Source of the DNA: Cunninghamia lanceolata
Taxonomy: Eukaryota > Streptophyta > Pinopsida > Cupressales > Cupressaceae
Length of the DNA: 64,000 nt
Reading direction: 5' to 3'
Assembly (NCBI GenBank): GCA_027924645.1
Contig: BSBN01000781.1
Location: 3,038,001 to 3,102,000 of the forward strand
The translations under genes were made by a program, and so were the position numbers. The notes under the pieces were generated by a model, which was not told where the DNA came from, did not search any database, and was given only the letters and a program-made list of their open reading frames with translations. Of this stretch, positions 23,819-34,021 are shown piece by piece. How positions within the stretch are numbered: the first letter of the stretch is position 1; each line of letters starts with the position of its first letter.

Positions 23819-26800
23819 GTGTATGCTCAGAACTCACACAATTTTCTGAGTAACTTACAACGACCTTCTGATGAGGAAATTAGAGCCTTCACAGCTGCAG
23901 CAGTTGCTCAAGTCAAAAGCAACTACAATCTCAGAGGTAAAAATCAAGTAGGCAGCCCACATCAGCCAGAAGATATTTCTGCAGGTCAGCTGGTGCATGG
24001 TCATAAAGGAACTGAACCACAAAAAAGGCAGTGGGTAAATAATAAACAGAACTTTAAACATAGAACAGGTCATGAATCTCAAGGACCAGAAAACAAAATC
24101 CCTCAGGCTGAAGATCAAAGTAGAGGTTCCCAAGACAAGAATGATGATCAGGGAACTATGAAAATGAAAACTAAATCAGCTCAGGATAAAAGCAAGATTG
24201 TGGAGCAAGCTACAACTGTTGTACAAAACTATGCTCCATTTGATATAGCTCAGATCCTCTCTCAGGTAAAAGTCTCTGTTCCACTTATGGAACTCATGAA
24301 AGTGGAAGAGATCAAGAATAGGACAATATCCCTAATCTCAGGGGTACCTTTTCAAGCTAAACAAAATGATCAGACCCAGGGTGAGAAACATGTCATGTGT
24401 AATGAAGAAGATGAGACTCCTGAAGTCTATTTAGGAATGACTATGACAAAGTGTCCTTCACAGGTGGAACCATTTTATGTTTCCCTGGTTATAAATGGAA
24501 AAATAATTAGAAATTGTATGCTTGACTCTGGAGCATCTACAAATGTCATGCCTTTGGCTATCATGCAACAAACTGGATTAAAAATTGACAAGGCATGTGG
24601 AAAATGTTATGCAATGGATGCCAGAGAGGTACCAGTTATTGGAATCATGAAGGATGTAGATTTCAAACTGGCAGCATTTCCTGAAAAGAAATATAAAATG
24701 AATATAACAGTGGTTGACATCAAGCCACAGTATGGTATGTTGCTGTCAAGAAGATGGGCAGCACTAATTGGTGGAAGTATGCAGCTGGACCTGTCATATG
24801 CCATGATTCCAATGAATGGCAGGGATGTCAAGCTAATCAGAGAGCAAAGATCATCAGAGACAGTGGAAGACCAAGAAGCAAATGAACAAGTATGCTTTGT
24901 AGACACTGACTGTGATAACTTCAAGGTTGTCTCAGATGATACAGAAGATAAAAAGAAAAATGTCTGCATTGAAGAGCTGGATCAGCAGGGCTTATGGACC
25001 ATGTTTTTTGATGGAGCTTGTGCAAAAGAAGGCTCTGGAGCTGGAGTTGTTTTCCTATCTCCAACTGGTAAGCTCCTCAAATTCTCTTTCTTGCTGAGGT
25101 TTGATTGCACAAACAATATTGCAGAATATGAGGCTTTACTCTTAGGCCTAAATATTGCTCTCAAACATGGAATTAAGATGTTAAGAGTATTTGGGGATTC
25201 TGAGCTGATTGTATCCCAAATCAGAAATAAGTATGCTGCAAAAAATAAAAGATTGAAACAATACAAGCATGCTGTTTGGGATACCATTGAATTATTTGAT
25301 GCATTTTCAATTGGCTGGGTAGAAAGGTCAAAAAATGTTATGGCTGATTTCTTAGCCAATGTTGCAATAAGGCCAGATGACATCACTCTGTCAGGTGTTA
25401 CAAATGTAGAAATTAAAATTAGGCCTGCAGTGCCAGAAAACATATGCAGTTGGCAAGTGTTTAATGATGATAGGGATTTGCTGAAATTTTTGCACTGCAT
25501 AGATGAATATGAAAATCAACAGATTGATTTCCAAGCTTTTGTAGAGACTGTAGATGGAAAAGAAACTCTTGTGGGAAAAGAGATCATTCAATTGAGGACT
25601 AATAAAATCCCTAGAGGGTTGGTAGCTTTGGAAAGAGCCTTTGACAGTAGAGACAAAATGGTCACAAAGACATCCCCCACAAATAAGGAGGATTTAGAAG
25701 AAATAAATTTGGGGACATCTCAGGCCCCTCAGAAAGTATATATTGGTAAACAGCTCAAACCACACATTAGAAGTATGCTGATTGCATTACTGAGAAAGTA
25801 TAAACATGTTTTTGCTTGGTCATATGAGGACCTAAAAGCTTATAGGGAAGACCTATTCCAGCATGAGATCCCATTGAAGCCTGAAGCTAAGCCATTTAGA
25901 CAAAGGCAAAGACCTATTAATCCTACCTTAGCTCCCAAGATGCAAGAAGAACTCAAAAGGCTCAGGGAAGCTGGAATAATTGTGCCAATCAGACATTCAA
26001 CTTGGGTGTCTAACCTTGTCCCAGTCAGAAAAAAGAATGGTGATATTAGGCTTTGTGTTGATTTCAGGAACTTGAATGTATCCTCTTTGAAAGATAACTA
26101 TCCACTGCCTAATATGGAAGCTATGTTGCAGAGAGTGACTGGTTGTGAACTCCTATCCATGATGGATGGATTTTCAGGATATAATCAGGTAAAGGTAAAG
26201 GAATCAGAACAGTATAAAACCGCCTTTACCACTCCATGGGGAACGTATGTGTATGTTAGAATGCCATTTGGACTAACAAATGCAGGTGCTACATTTCAAA
26301 GAGCAATGGATGTTGCTTTTGCAGGGTTGATTGATTCAATCCTGGCTGTATATCAGGATGATCTGACTGCTTACTCAAAGAAAGAAGAGCAGCATTGTTT
26401 GCATCTGGAGCAGATTTTCATAAGAGCACTAGAATATGGTATTTCTTTAAACCCAAAGAAGTGTGCCTTTGGGGTAGTTGAAGGAAAGCTTCTGGGACAT
26501 ATTGTTTCCAAGGATGGAGTCAGGATAGATCCAGAGAGAGTGGCTGCTATTGACAGGATTCAAATGCCAAAAACTGTGAAAGGAGTTCAGTCCTTCTTTG
26601 GACAGATAAATTTTGTTAGAAGATTTGTTCCCAACTTTGCAGAAACCACAAGGAACATTTCCAAGATGATGAAGAAGGATGCAACTGTCAACTGGGAAAG
26701 GGAAGCAATAGAATCATTTCAGAATATCAAAGAGGCAATCAAGATGGCCCCTGTTCTTAAATCTCCTGATTTTTCTAGGCCATTCCAAGTATTTTCATTT

Positions 26801-27337
26801 GCTTCCTTTCATACTGTTGCTGCATGTTTGTTACAGAAAAATGAAGATGGTTTTGAACAGCCCATCACTTTCTTCAGTATGTCCCTGCAGGCCTCTGAGT
26901 TGAAGTATGATATTATGGAAAAACAGGCATATGCACTGGTCAGAGCCATCAAAAGTTTCAGACCATACTTGGTAGGATCATATGTAATTGCATATGTACC
27001 TCATGCAGCAGTCAAAGACATATTCACTCAGCAGGAGGTGACTGGAAGAAGGTGCAGATGGATAAACAAACTGCAGGAGTTCAACATAGACATACAAGTT
27101 ACTAAGTTGATAAGAGGACAAGGATTAGCCAAGATGATGGCACAGTCAAACTTGGAAGCATGCCAAGTTAATGCAGTCCAAGATGAGAGTGTAAATGTAT
27201 CAGGATCTGAATGGTACAAGGATATTATCTATTACTTGCAAAATCTGAATTGTCCTTCCCATTTCAGTGACAATCAAAAGAGGACTTTAAAGTTACATGC
27301 AATCAGGTATGTTATTGTTCAAGGTGAGCTATACTAG
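23819..27337 (+). CDS. pol: Element E pol: protease, second RNase H, RT, degenerate first RNase H
   Basis: An intact 1172-codon frame. The first 210 residues are a charged linker. The protease has LDSGAS with Asp at residue 236. The second RNase H (about 390-520) has all four acidic residues: D398 (FFDGA), E436 (AEYEA), D460 (FGDSE) and D510 (MADFLAN). RT (about 660-900) has D783 in MMDGFSGYNQ and the active site YQDD at 845-848, with Gln where Val or Leu is usual. The first RNase H (about 980-1130) keeps E1034, but the Asp of the D-A-S triplet is Phe (F994) and the later acidic residues are missing, so it is probably only structural. The second RNase H stands before RT, unlike in B. ATG at 23819 is merely the first after the upstream TAG; gag and pol were probably one polyprotein. 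Confidence 0.95.
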   Translation: MYAQNSHNFLSNLQRPSDEEIRAFTAAAVAQVKSNYNLRGKNQVGSPHQPEDISAGQLVHGHKGTEPQKRQWVNNKQNFKHRTGHESQGPENKIPQAEDQSRGSQDKNDDQGTMKMKTKSAQDKSKIVEQATTVVQNYAPFDIAQILSQVKVSVPLMELMKVEEIKNRTISLISGVPFQAKQNDQTQGEKHVMCNEEDETPEVYLGMTMTKCPSQVEPFYVSLVINGKIIRNCMLDSGASTNVMPLAIMQQTGLKIDKACGKCYAMDAREVPVIGIMKDVDFKLAAFPEKKYKMNITVVDIKPQYGMLLSRRWAALIGGSMQLDLSYAMIPMNGRDVKLIREQRSSETVEDQEANEQVCFVDTDCDNFKVVSDDTEDKKKNVCIEELDQQGLWTMFFDGACAKEGSGAGVVFLSPTGKLLKFSFLLRFDCTNNIAEYEALLLGLNIALKHGIKMLRVFGDSELIVSQIRNKYAAKNKRLKQYKHAVWDTIELFDAFSIGWVERSKNVMADFLANVAIRPDDITLSGVTNVEIKIRPAVPENICSWQVFNDDRDLLKFLHCIDEYENQQIDFQAFVETVDGKETLVGKEIIQLRTNKIPRGLVALERAFDSRDKMVTKTSPTNKEDLEEINLGTSQAPQKVYIGKQLKPHIRSMLIALLRKYKHVFAWSYEDLKAYREDLFQHEIPLKPEAKPFRQRQRPINPTLAPKMQEELKRLREAGIIVPIRHSTWVSNLVPVRKKNGDIRLCVDFRNLNVSSLKDNYPLPNMEAMLQRVTGCELLSMMDGFSGYNQVKVKESEQYKTAFTTPWGTYVYVRMPFGLTNAGATFQRAMDVAFAGLIDSILAVYQDDLTAYSKKEEQHCLHLEQIFIRALEYGISLNPKKCAFGVVEGKLLGHIVSKDGVRIDPERVAAIDRIQMPKTVKGVQSFFGQINFVRRFVPNFAETTRNISKMMKKDATVNWEREAIESFQNIKEAIKMAPVLKSPDFSRPFQVFSFASFHTVAACLLQKNEDGFEQPITFFSMSLQASELKYDIMEKQAYALVRAIKSFRPYLVGSYVIAYVPHAAVKDIFTQQEVTGRRCRWINKLQEFNIDIQVTKLIRGQGLAKMMAQSNLEACQVNAVQDESVNVSGSEWYKDIIYYLQNLNCPSHFSDNQKRTLKLHAIRYVIVQGELY

Positions 27338-28468
27338 AAAAACCCTGATGGTGTGCTGCTGAGATGTGTGGATGAGGATATGGCTAACAATGTTTTGATT
27401 GATATGCATAAAGGATTGTGTGGTGGACATTATACTACCCAAACAACAGCTCATAAAATTCTCAGGGCAGGATATTGGTGGCCCACTCTCTTTTCAGATG
27501 CACAAAGGTTAGTGAGAAAGTGTGACCCTTGCCAAAGATTCTCAGGAAAACTGAAATATGATGGTGCTTTACCCCTCAGAACTGTACCTGTGGATGCTCC
27601 ATTCCAGCAATGGGGAATTGACTTCATAGGGGAAATTGCAGACAAATCAAGTGGGGGACACAGTTGGATTTTGGTGGCAACTGATTACTTTACCAAATGG
27701 ATTGAGGCCATTCCAACTAAGAGAGCTACAAGTAAGGTGGTGACAGATTTCATACTAGAAAACATCATCATCAGGTTTGGAGTACCATTTAAGATAATCA
27801 CTGATAATGCTATGTGCTTCAGATCAGGTGAATTTGTTGATTTTTGCAACAGGTATGGGATAAATCTGTCATATACATCACCATATCACCCACAAGGAAA
27901 TGGTCAAGCAGAATCAAGCAATAAGAGCATCATGAAAATTATCAAGAGGATACTGGACAAGAACAAGAGAGCTTGGGACTCAAAGTTGAACTTAGCAGTA
28001 TGGGCTGACAGAGTGACAGTGAAAAGGGCTATTGGGAAGTCACCTTTTGAGCTAGTATATGGTGCATCAGCCAGACTGCCCATAAACAATCTCCTACCAG
28101 TTTACAGATTCATTCAGGAAAATGATGAGGAGATTGAAGATTCCATGACAGAAAGAGTGAATCAGCTGGTTGCATTGGATGAAGACAGAAGAAAAGCCCA
28201 CCAGATCAATCTCAAAAGACAACAAGATATGAAATATCAGTTTGACAGGAGAACTACAAAAAGGAAGTTTCAAGTCAATGATCTGGTGCTCATTTGGAAT
28301 GCTAAAGGTCAGGAAAAGGGTAAACATGGTAAATTTCAACCCTTATGGATGGGCCCATATCAGGTTTGCAATACTCATGGGGAGGATTCTTATTTCCTCC
28401 AGGCCCTAGATGGTGAAGTTCTGGAATTGCCTGTGCATGGCCAATTCCTTAAATTCTATTTTGCATGA
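27338..28468 (+). CDS. Element E integrase, in frame with pol behind one TAG
   Basis: The frame is the same as that of pol; only the TAG at 27335-27337 separates them, and KNPDGVLLRCVDE after it is coding-like. With the first ATG at 27353 the product is 371 residues. The HHCC zinc domain is seen as MHKGLCGGH and KCDPCQ. The catalytic triad is D90 (WGIDFIG), D151 (ITDNAM) and E187 (NGQAESSNK), with the canonical 35 residues between the last two. The C-terminal part has FQVNDLVLI and LWMGPYQV and ends HGQFLKFYFA. There is no chromodomain. The domain looks catalytically complete. Confidence 0.93.
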   Translation, partial: KNPDGVLLRCVDEDMANNVLIDMHKGLCGGHYTTQTTAHKILRAGYWWPTLFSDAQRLVRKCDPCQRFSGKLKYDGALPLRTVPVDAPFQQWGIDFIGEIADKSSGGHSWILVATDYFTKWIEAIPTKRATSKVVTDFILENIIIRFGVPFKIITDNAMCFRSGEFVDFCNRYGINLSYTSPYHPQGNGQAESSNKSIMKIIKRILDKNKRAWDSKLNLAVWADRVTVKRAIGKSPFELVYGASARLPINNLLPVYRFIQENDEEIEDSMTERVNQLVALDEDRRKAHQINLKRQQDMKYQFDRRTTKRKFQVNDLVLIWNAKGQEKGKHGKFQPLWMGPYQVCNTHGEDSYFLQALDGEVLELPVHGQFLKFYFA

Positions 28469-28614
28469 ATAACTGGTTGCTGTGCACATTTGTAAAAATA
28501 TGTATGTAGTGTAAATGCCTTGTACAGCTCGCGTTTTTTGGCTTTTTATCTGGTCTGCCCAGAGATCTGGTTCTCGCTGCAGGTTTTCACCTGCACGTCC
28601 CCATTCGGAGCCAC
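28469..28614 (+). other. Element E short 3' region, no visible polypurine tract
   Basis: The 146 bases between the integrase stop and the 3' LTR hold no gene. The bases before the LTR read CCCCATTCGGAGCCAC, not the purine-rich primer expected for plus-strand synthesis. Confidence 0.75.
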
Positions 28615-31269
28615 TGTTAGCACTCATTTTGACCTGGGGTTGTTTTTTCATGATCAGGGGGTTTCTTCATTTGAACCCTTTATCTTCTTGCCCATTTTTC
28701 CTAAGTATTGGACCTCCTCAGCATTTTTCAGCTGCAGCATCATATTTTCCTGAGGAGGAGGTCATCATCATCATCTTGTCTTCGATGATGGTCTGCATCA
28801 TCATGTTTGCTTCGACCGGTTTCTCATCGTCATCATCATATTTCAATATCGGGTGATGTTTGGTTTTTATCCTGATCCTGCTGACGAGCTACAGTATGCC
28901 CTGATTTGCTTGCGGGGGTGATTTCTCAAGTATCCGGTGATCTTCCAATTATCACCTTGCCCAAACATGATGATGATGTTGCCCCGATATTCTGAAGGGG
29001 TTATTCTCTAAGTTGTTCGACCTGACTTGTTCTTTCTTAAGGGTCATCGTCATCATCATCATATTTCCAGTTATCACCGTATTGCTTGCGGGCATCATCA
29101 TATTTTCTGCCTTCATGATATTTTGCCGGGGTGATATTTCTATCATCGGGTGATCTTGGTTATGATCATCCTGATGATGTTGTTGAAGAGTTCTAAGTGC
29201 GACCCGATATTCACTGGGGTCATCATATTTTGAACGTCAGGATGATCTTAGTCAATATCATCCTGATGATGTTGTATCACTTGTTCGTTGTTTTGACATC
29301 CTGATGATGCTGACGTCATCCTTATATCAGGGTGATATCTATTTCTCTGCCTATCTGCATCATGATATTTCTGAAGGAGGGGGTGATATTTTCATATCAC
29401 TCGGGTGTATGTTTGTTACAGCGTCATGATGATGCTGATATCAAGGAGATATCCGCCTGCCGGCTTCGTGCATTATCTAGTGGGGGTGATCTTTTCAAGC
29501 ATCATCATATTTGTCTATCGCCCCGATCTTATAGTTGAGCTATAGTGCAACATGATTTTCGTGCATCAGGATGATATTTCCAAATATCCAGTTGTCTTCC
29601 GAATATCATCCTGATGTTAATATGATGATGACATCATCCGGATATGAGGAGGTGCGCAGTAGGCAGATATGATGATGACGTCAGTAGGATATGATGATGA
29701 TGTCATCAGGATGTTCATCGGCCAGACTTTTGGTATAAGCTCAGCAGGAGGATGTTCCTCCGATGGATCAGGTTGTGTCGATGAAGGCAATTATCATGCA
29801 GATTGTATTGCGATATGATGCTGACGTCAGGGTGATATTTCGGGCAACAGGATATCATGCTGCTGGAGGATGATGATGATGAAGTCGTATACTAGTGTCG
29901 TCAGGAGCAAAAGCACCGACATGATATATGCTCATGACCTAGTATATAAAGTGTTAAAGAGGTCATCGCGGGGTGCATGTGGGATAATGTTATCCTGCAT
30001 TTTCAAATATCATGATGATGAATCTCGGCGGGAAATGGTTGCGATGCAGAATTAATGTTCTTCCCGAGGCCGCGGGTTGGTGCGCCATCAATGGCGATTG
30101 TTGCAGAGGTATGGGCGATGGCGTGGGCGGATCTGGTACTCGATTGAAGGTGTACATCAGCAGACAGTAGCGCAGGGCTCGAGAAATCTTCCTGTCTCCT
30201 CCCCTACCTGCTGCATTCATGTTTGGGCGCCAATCTGGTAGTGTTTGAGCGCCATCTTTCTGATACTGTGTATCTGGCAGGATTTTTTGGTCAACCATGT
30301 AATTAATTGCTGAGCACCTACCTGGCTGTTATAAGCAGGTTGTGTTGCTCATTTGAGGTTGTTGAAAGTTGAAGATTTTTGGCTCTGTAATGCATAACAA
30401 GCTGATCTGGTTGCTCTGTACAGCTTACCTGTGAGTTTATGTATCTCTTGTTGTATGTTTTTGGCATGAACCCACTAATTTCATGATTAAACTTATATGA
30501 GAAATGCTATCTTAGCATGTGTTGTGTTAATTCTGTCTCCAGTATTGCATGTATTCTTCTTCTGAATCTGGATATTTGAGTAATGTTTAGATTCTAGAGC
30601 ATAGAATTCCTATGTTGAATGTCTGATCTTTTAACTTCTGCTCAAGGGGTAGATTAAACTGTTTTCAAGTTGAACATTGGGAAGGGTATACTGCAGTAGG
30701 GATACCATAAGTAGAGATAACTTAACACTCTATATTGGGAGATACTTGTAAGGCAGGTATCACATATATCCCCTTGAAATCCGGTTTTAGCTATTTATGC
30801 TGATCATTCACAGGTGTATGTCTACTGACTCCAGGCCCTGGATAGGCACCAATCTTGCTTTGTGTTTGTGTTACAACCATATCCAACTTTGCATCCAAAC
30901 TTAAAATCCAAACCAAAATCTAAAACAACCATTAGGACATTAGAGTTAGTTTTAGGAACCTCAGTCCTCTGTCTACAACTGCAAATAGGCCCAAAGCTAG
31001 CCCCTTTGCTCTTATCTTTCAGTTTTGGTCTACTTACAAGAGGACTTATCTGCTTTCTGTCAGCATCCCAGCCTTGTATGCATATCCTCATGGATGTTGA
31101 GTAGGGAATACCCCCCTAGGTCTTGCAGAGCCTGAAGAAGAAGAGGAGATAAAATATAGAGTCTATCTCCTACACTGTTGGCCCCCTGGCCCAGAGATCC
31201 TGTTGATCACTGATGGCTACCTTGTAGGGAAATCTGGGAATAAGCATCCAGTCTGGGAAAAAGTCAACA
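28615..31269 (+). repeat. Element E 3' LTR
   Basis: It is collinear with the 5' LTR, including the CATCAT-rich part, TATA box (29943-29951) and U5 end. Differences such as a TA insertion near 29276 are single small events. It is followed by the TSD copy GGCCT at 31270-31274. Confidence 0.95.
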
Positions 31270-31390
31270 GGCCTTATGTCATCATAGCTAACTATGGATC
31301 AGGAGCATACTAGCTTGCAACACCTGAGGGGTAGCCTCTGGATGAGCCTATGAACATTCTACACCTAAAGAAATTCTACGCATAACCCAT
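31270..31390 (+). pseudogene. Element B integrase C-terminal tail
   Basis: Right after E the B polyprotein resumes: YVIIANYGSGAY, LATPEG, PLDEPMNILHLKKFYA. This tail is typical of Tat-lineage integrases. TAG interrupts it at 31312 and the end is reached near 31384. Confidence 0.85.
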
Positions 31391-33120
31391 CGAGTATCCC
31401 AATCAAAAAATTAAAAAATAAAAATAAAAAAACCAAAAAATCAAAAAATAAAAAAAAAACACGAGTGCAATAAAAAAATTCCAATGGTGAAAATCACTTC
31501 GGTGACGCCTTGGATAAGTACCATGGTGAAAACTTGTTTCAGGCACCATGTGTAGTGGCCGATTCTACCATATAATAAGTCCTCTTTCTATCGCAACACT
31601 CCATATCACACACATCCCATGGCTTGGACTTATGAAACATCAAGGCTCACTCATGGAATAAGGATCCTTGTGTGCTCCCTATTGTACAACTGAAAATCAA
31701 AAAATCCAAAAACAACACAAAATCAAAAAATTCCAAAAATAATACAAAATCATCAAAATCTAAAAACAATACAATATCACCCCCCATACATCACTCTCAC
31801 TATAACTTGTAACCATCAACATCTACCAACCCATCACATCACAACCATCCAAAACCATTCCTACATCATCAAGTGATACTAGAACTACATATTCATTTCA
31901 CCTGCATCTTGAAAGTACCTTGATCCTGTGGACACAGGGTATGTAGGCAGTCTAGAATACGAAGGAAGTTTCTAGTGTTCAAGTACATAAGATGCACCCA
32001 TCCAACCCGTTTGGATGGTCTCCACTCACTGAGCTTGCTAGACCCATCATATGATACACATGCTAAATATACACTTGAACCATGGTCCCTAATGCAAAAA
32101 TCATCAATCAACATACCAACTATAATCCTACACATGGCCAGACTGTCCTTTTGCCCACCTTTCAAAAATTCTCCAACCAAATCCAACTGATTTGCGTCCT
32201 AGGATATATCTTTCCCACAATGGACAAGAATTTGTCATCCTATCAACATGTCTCTTGGCAAGAACACACAAAGGCTATTTGTATCTTTTTGTTGGTCTTT
32301 TTGATTATTGATTTTTATCTTTTTGTCTCACTCTAGGTCATCTCCCAAGCTACCTTGATCTCATTATATCATGGTAAGTGGTGGACAACACCTAGAGTAG
32401 ACAAGGTCATTATTTCTGTATGATGTGCTTGTGGGTTGGTTGCATTACTCCAAGAATAGTATTCATATCTTGAAGCTTGGGTCAGTTCTAGTGTGACGTG
32501 CCTCATTTGCATATAAAGGCATCAATACCTTATAGGTACTATGAGCACTCATTACTATGAGTCCCATTCCTAGGGCATACAAGGTTATACTACCTTGGGC
32601 ATGCATGAAATCAACCTATTGTTTGTGGGTCTAGTCCATGCAATCGTGGGATATATATCATCACCTAGGTCATCTCATACCTTTGTGAACTGTATCCTAC
32701 ATTGCTATAGTAAACTAAGAAATGCTCTTAATTCATGTTATGCAACTACTGTTACTAGCTCAAATCATCATCCTAATCATTTATACCATCTGGGCCTAGA
32801 TTTCATAATCACCTAAACCCCCCCTCACCCTACCAAATCCCCTCACTAATCCTACTCCTCCAACGTATTCTCACTCAACACATATTGAGTCAAACTAAAT
32901 CCCCCCTCAATGACGTGGTGTTTTCCTGACCTAACAACTCCCTCATTTAACCATCTCAACCCCCCTTCCCCCCAATCCAACCGTAGCCAATCATACCTGT
33001 ACCCCATCCATCCCCCCTATTCCTCTGTCACATAGCCTCACCACCTAGGGTCCAACAAAGAACATCATGTGTATCAAGGCTTATGCATCTCGCCTATCAC
33101 CTAATTTGCATTTCGCCTAT
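31391..33120 (+). other. Element B 3' region, first part, non-coding
   Basis: It begins with A-rich runs, followed at 31482-31549 by a copy of the paired GEN motif also present before RT. The rest (31560-33120) has only short ORFs (31975-32336, 32595-32816) with no recognised homology, and a C-rich pyrimidine stretch at 32812-33060. Confidence 0.65.
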
Positions 33121-33124
33121 CACC

Positions 33125-33450
33125 TAAGTTGCATGTTATCTCATTAGGTTCATTTTAGAAATTTTTAGTTGCATATCATATCATTAGGTTCATTTTAAGA
33201 ATATTTGAAGTCGCATATCATATCATTTAGGTTCATTTTAGAATCTGTTAAATCACATATCATATCATTAGGTTCATTTAGGAATCTTTTAAGTCATATA
33301 TCATATCATTTAGGTTCATTTTAGAATCTTTTAAGTCGCATATCATATCATTAGGTTCATTTTAGAATCTGTTAAATTGTATATCATCTCATTTTAGGTT
33401 CATTTTAAAATCTTTTAGTTACATATCATATAATTTAGCTTCATTTTTAA
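33125..33450 (+). repeat. Degenerate 45-50-bp tandem repeat in element B
   Basis: About seven units of the type GCATATCATATCATTAGG, then TTCATTTTAGAATCTTTTAA follow one another, with small length differences. From 33451 to 34020 the sequence goes on as lower-order CATCATA/CATAAT-rich DNA without a gene. Confidence 0.85.
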
Positions 33451-34020
33451 TCATTTAGTTGCACATTATACATCATCTCATCATCATTTAAGTTTGTCAT
33501 CACATAGGTGTATTTTAAATTAATAAATCATCACATTGCATTCCATATATCATCTCATAATCATTTACTTGCATAGCATAAATCATTTAATTAACATTGC
33601 ATAATCACAAGTCATAATCATTTATCTGCATTTTACAAATATCTAGTTCCATATCCATACTTTCCATACATAAAATGTGTTTATAAACATACATTTCCGT
33701 TGCATTTGTATTTTACATCCATAATACATGTTTATTAATCGAAACATTTATTTACATTATACATCATAGACCATAGATCACAAACATCCATATATCACAA
33801 CAAGTAAACCATCATTGCATACATCATATCACATCAATAGGTACATCCATAATATCAAAATCATACATTGCATACGCACAACACATCCATAAAGCATCCT
33901 ACATCCATAAGCATCATCATAACCATATAAGATCATCATAAACAAACACATAGTCCATCAAAAAACATCATATCATATATCATCATCACAAAAAAAGTAC
34001 ATCGCTCATAAATACACATC
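33451..34020. other. CATA-rich low-complexity DNA in element B
   Basis: Irregular runs of CATCATA, ATCATTT and ACATCCATAA without a fixed period. No ORF of interest. Confidence 0.7.
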
Positions 34021-34021
34021 A

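Larger units (their letters stand above)
20452..31269 (+). mobile_element. Element E: young Tat-like Ty3/gypsy retrotransposon, 10.8 kb
   Basis: LTRs of 2653 and 2655 bases (TGTTAG to TCAACA) flank a 5510-base internal part, with a perfect TSD. By eye I counted about 32 substitutions, nearly all transitions, and one 2-base indel between the LTRs (about 1.2%), so E is the youngest dated element here. The internal part has a primer-site-like sequence, a short gag remnant, one long pol frame and an integrase frame in the same phase behind a single TAG. The domain order is protease, second RNase H, RT, first RNase H, integrase. No purine tract precedes the 3' LTR. Confidence 0.95.

Noticed and set aside
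24607..25500. Minus-strand ORFs opposite E pol
   Set aside because: They mirror the conserved pol frame and lack any recognisable domain.
33125..33450. CRISPR-like array
   Set aside because: The repeats are contiguous and degenerate, without unique spacers, in plant retrotransposon DNA.
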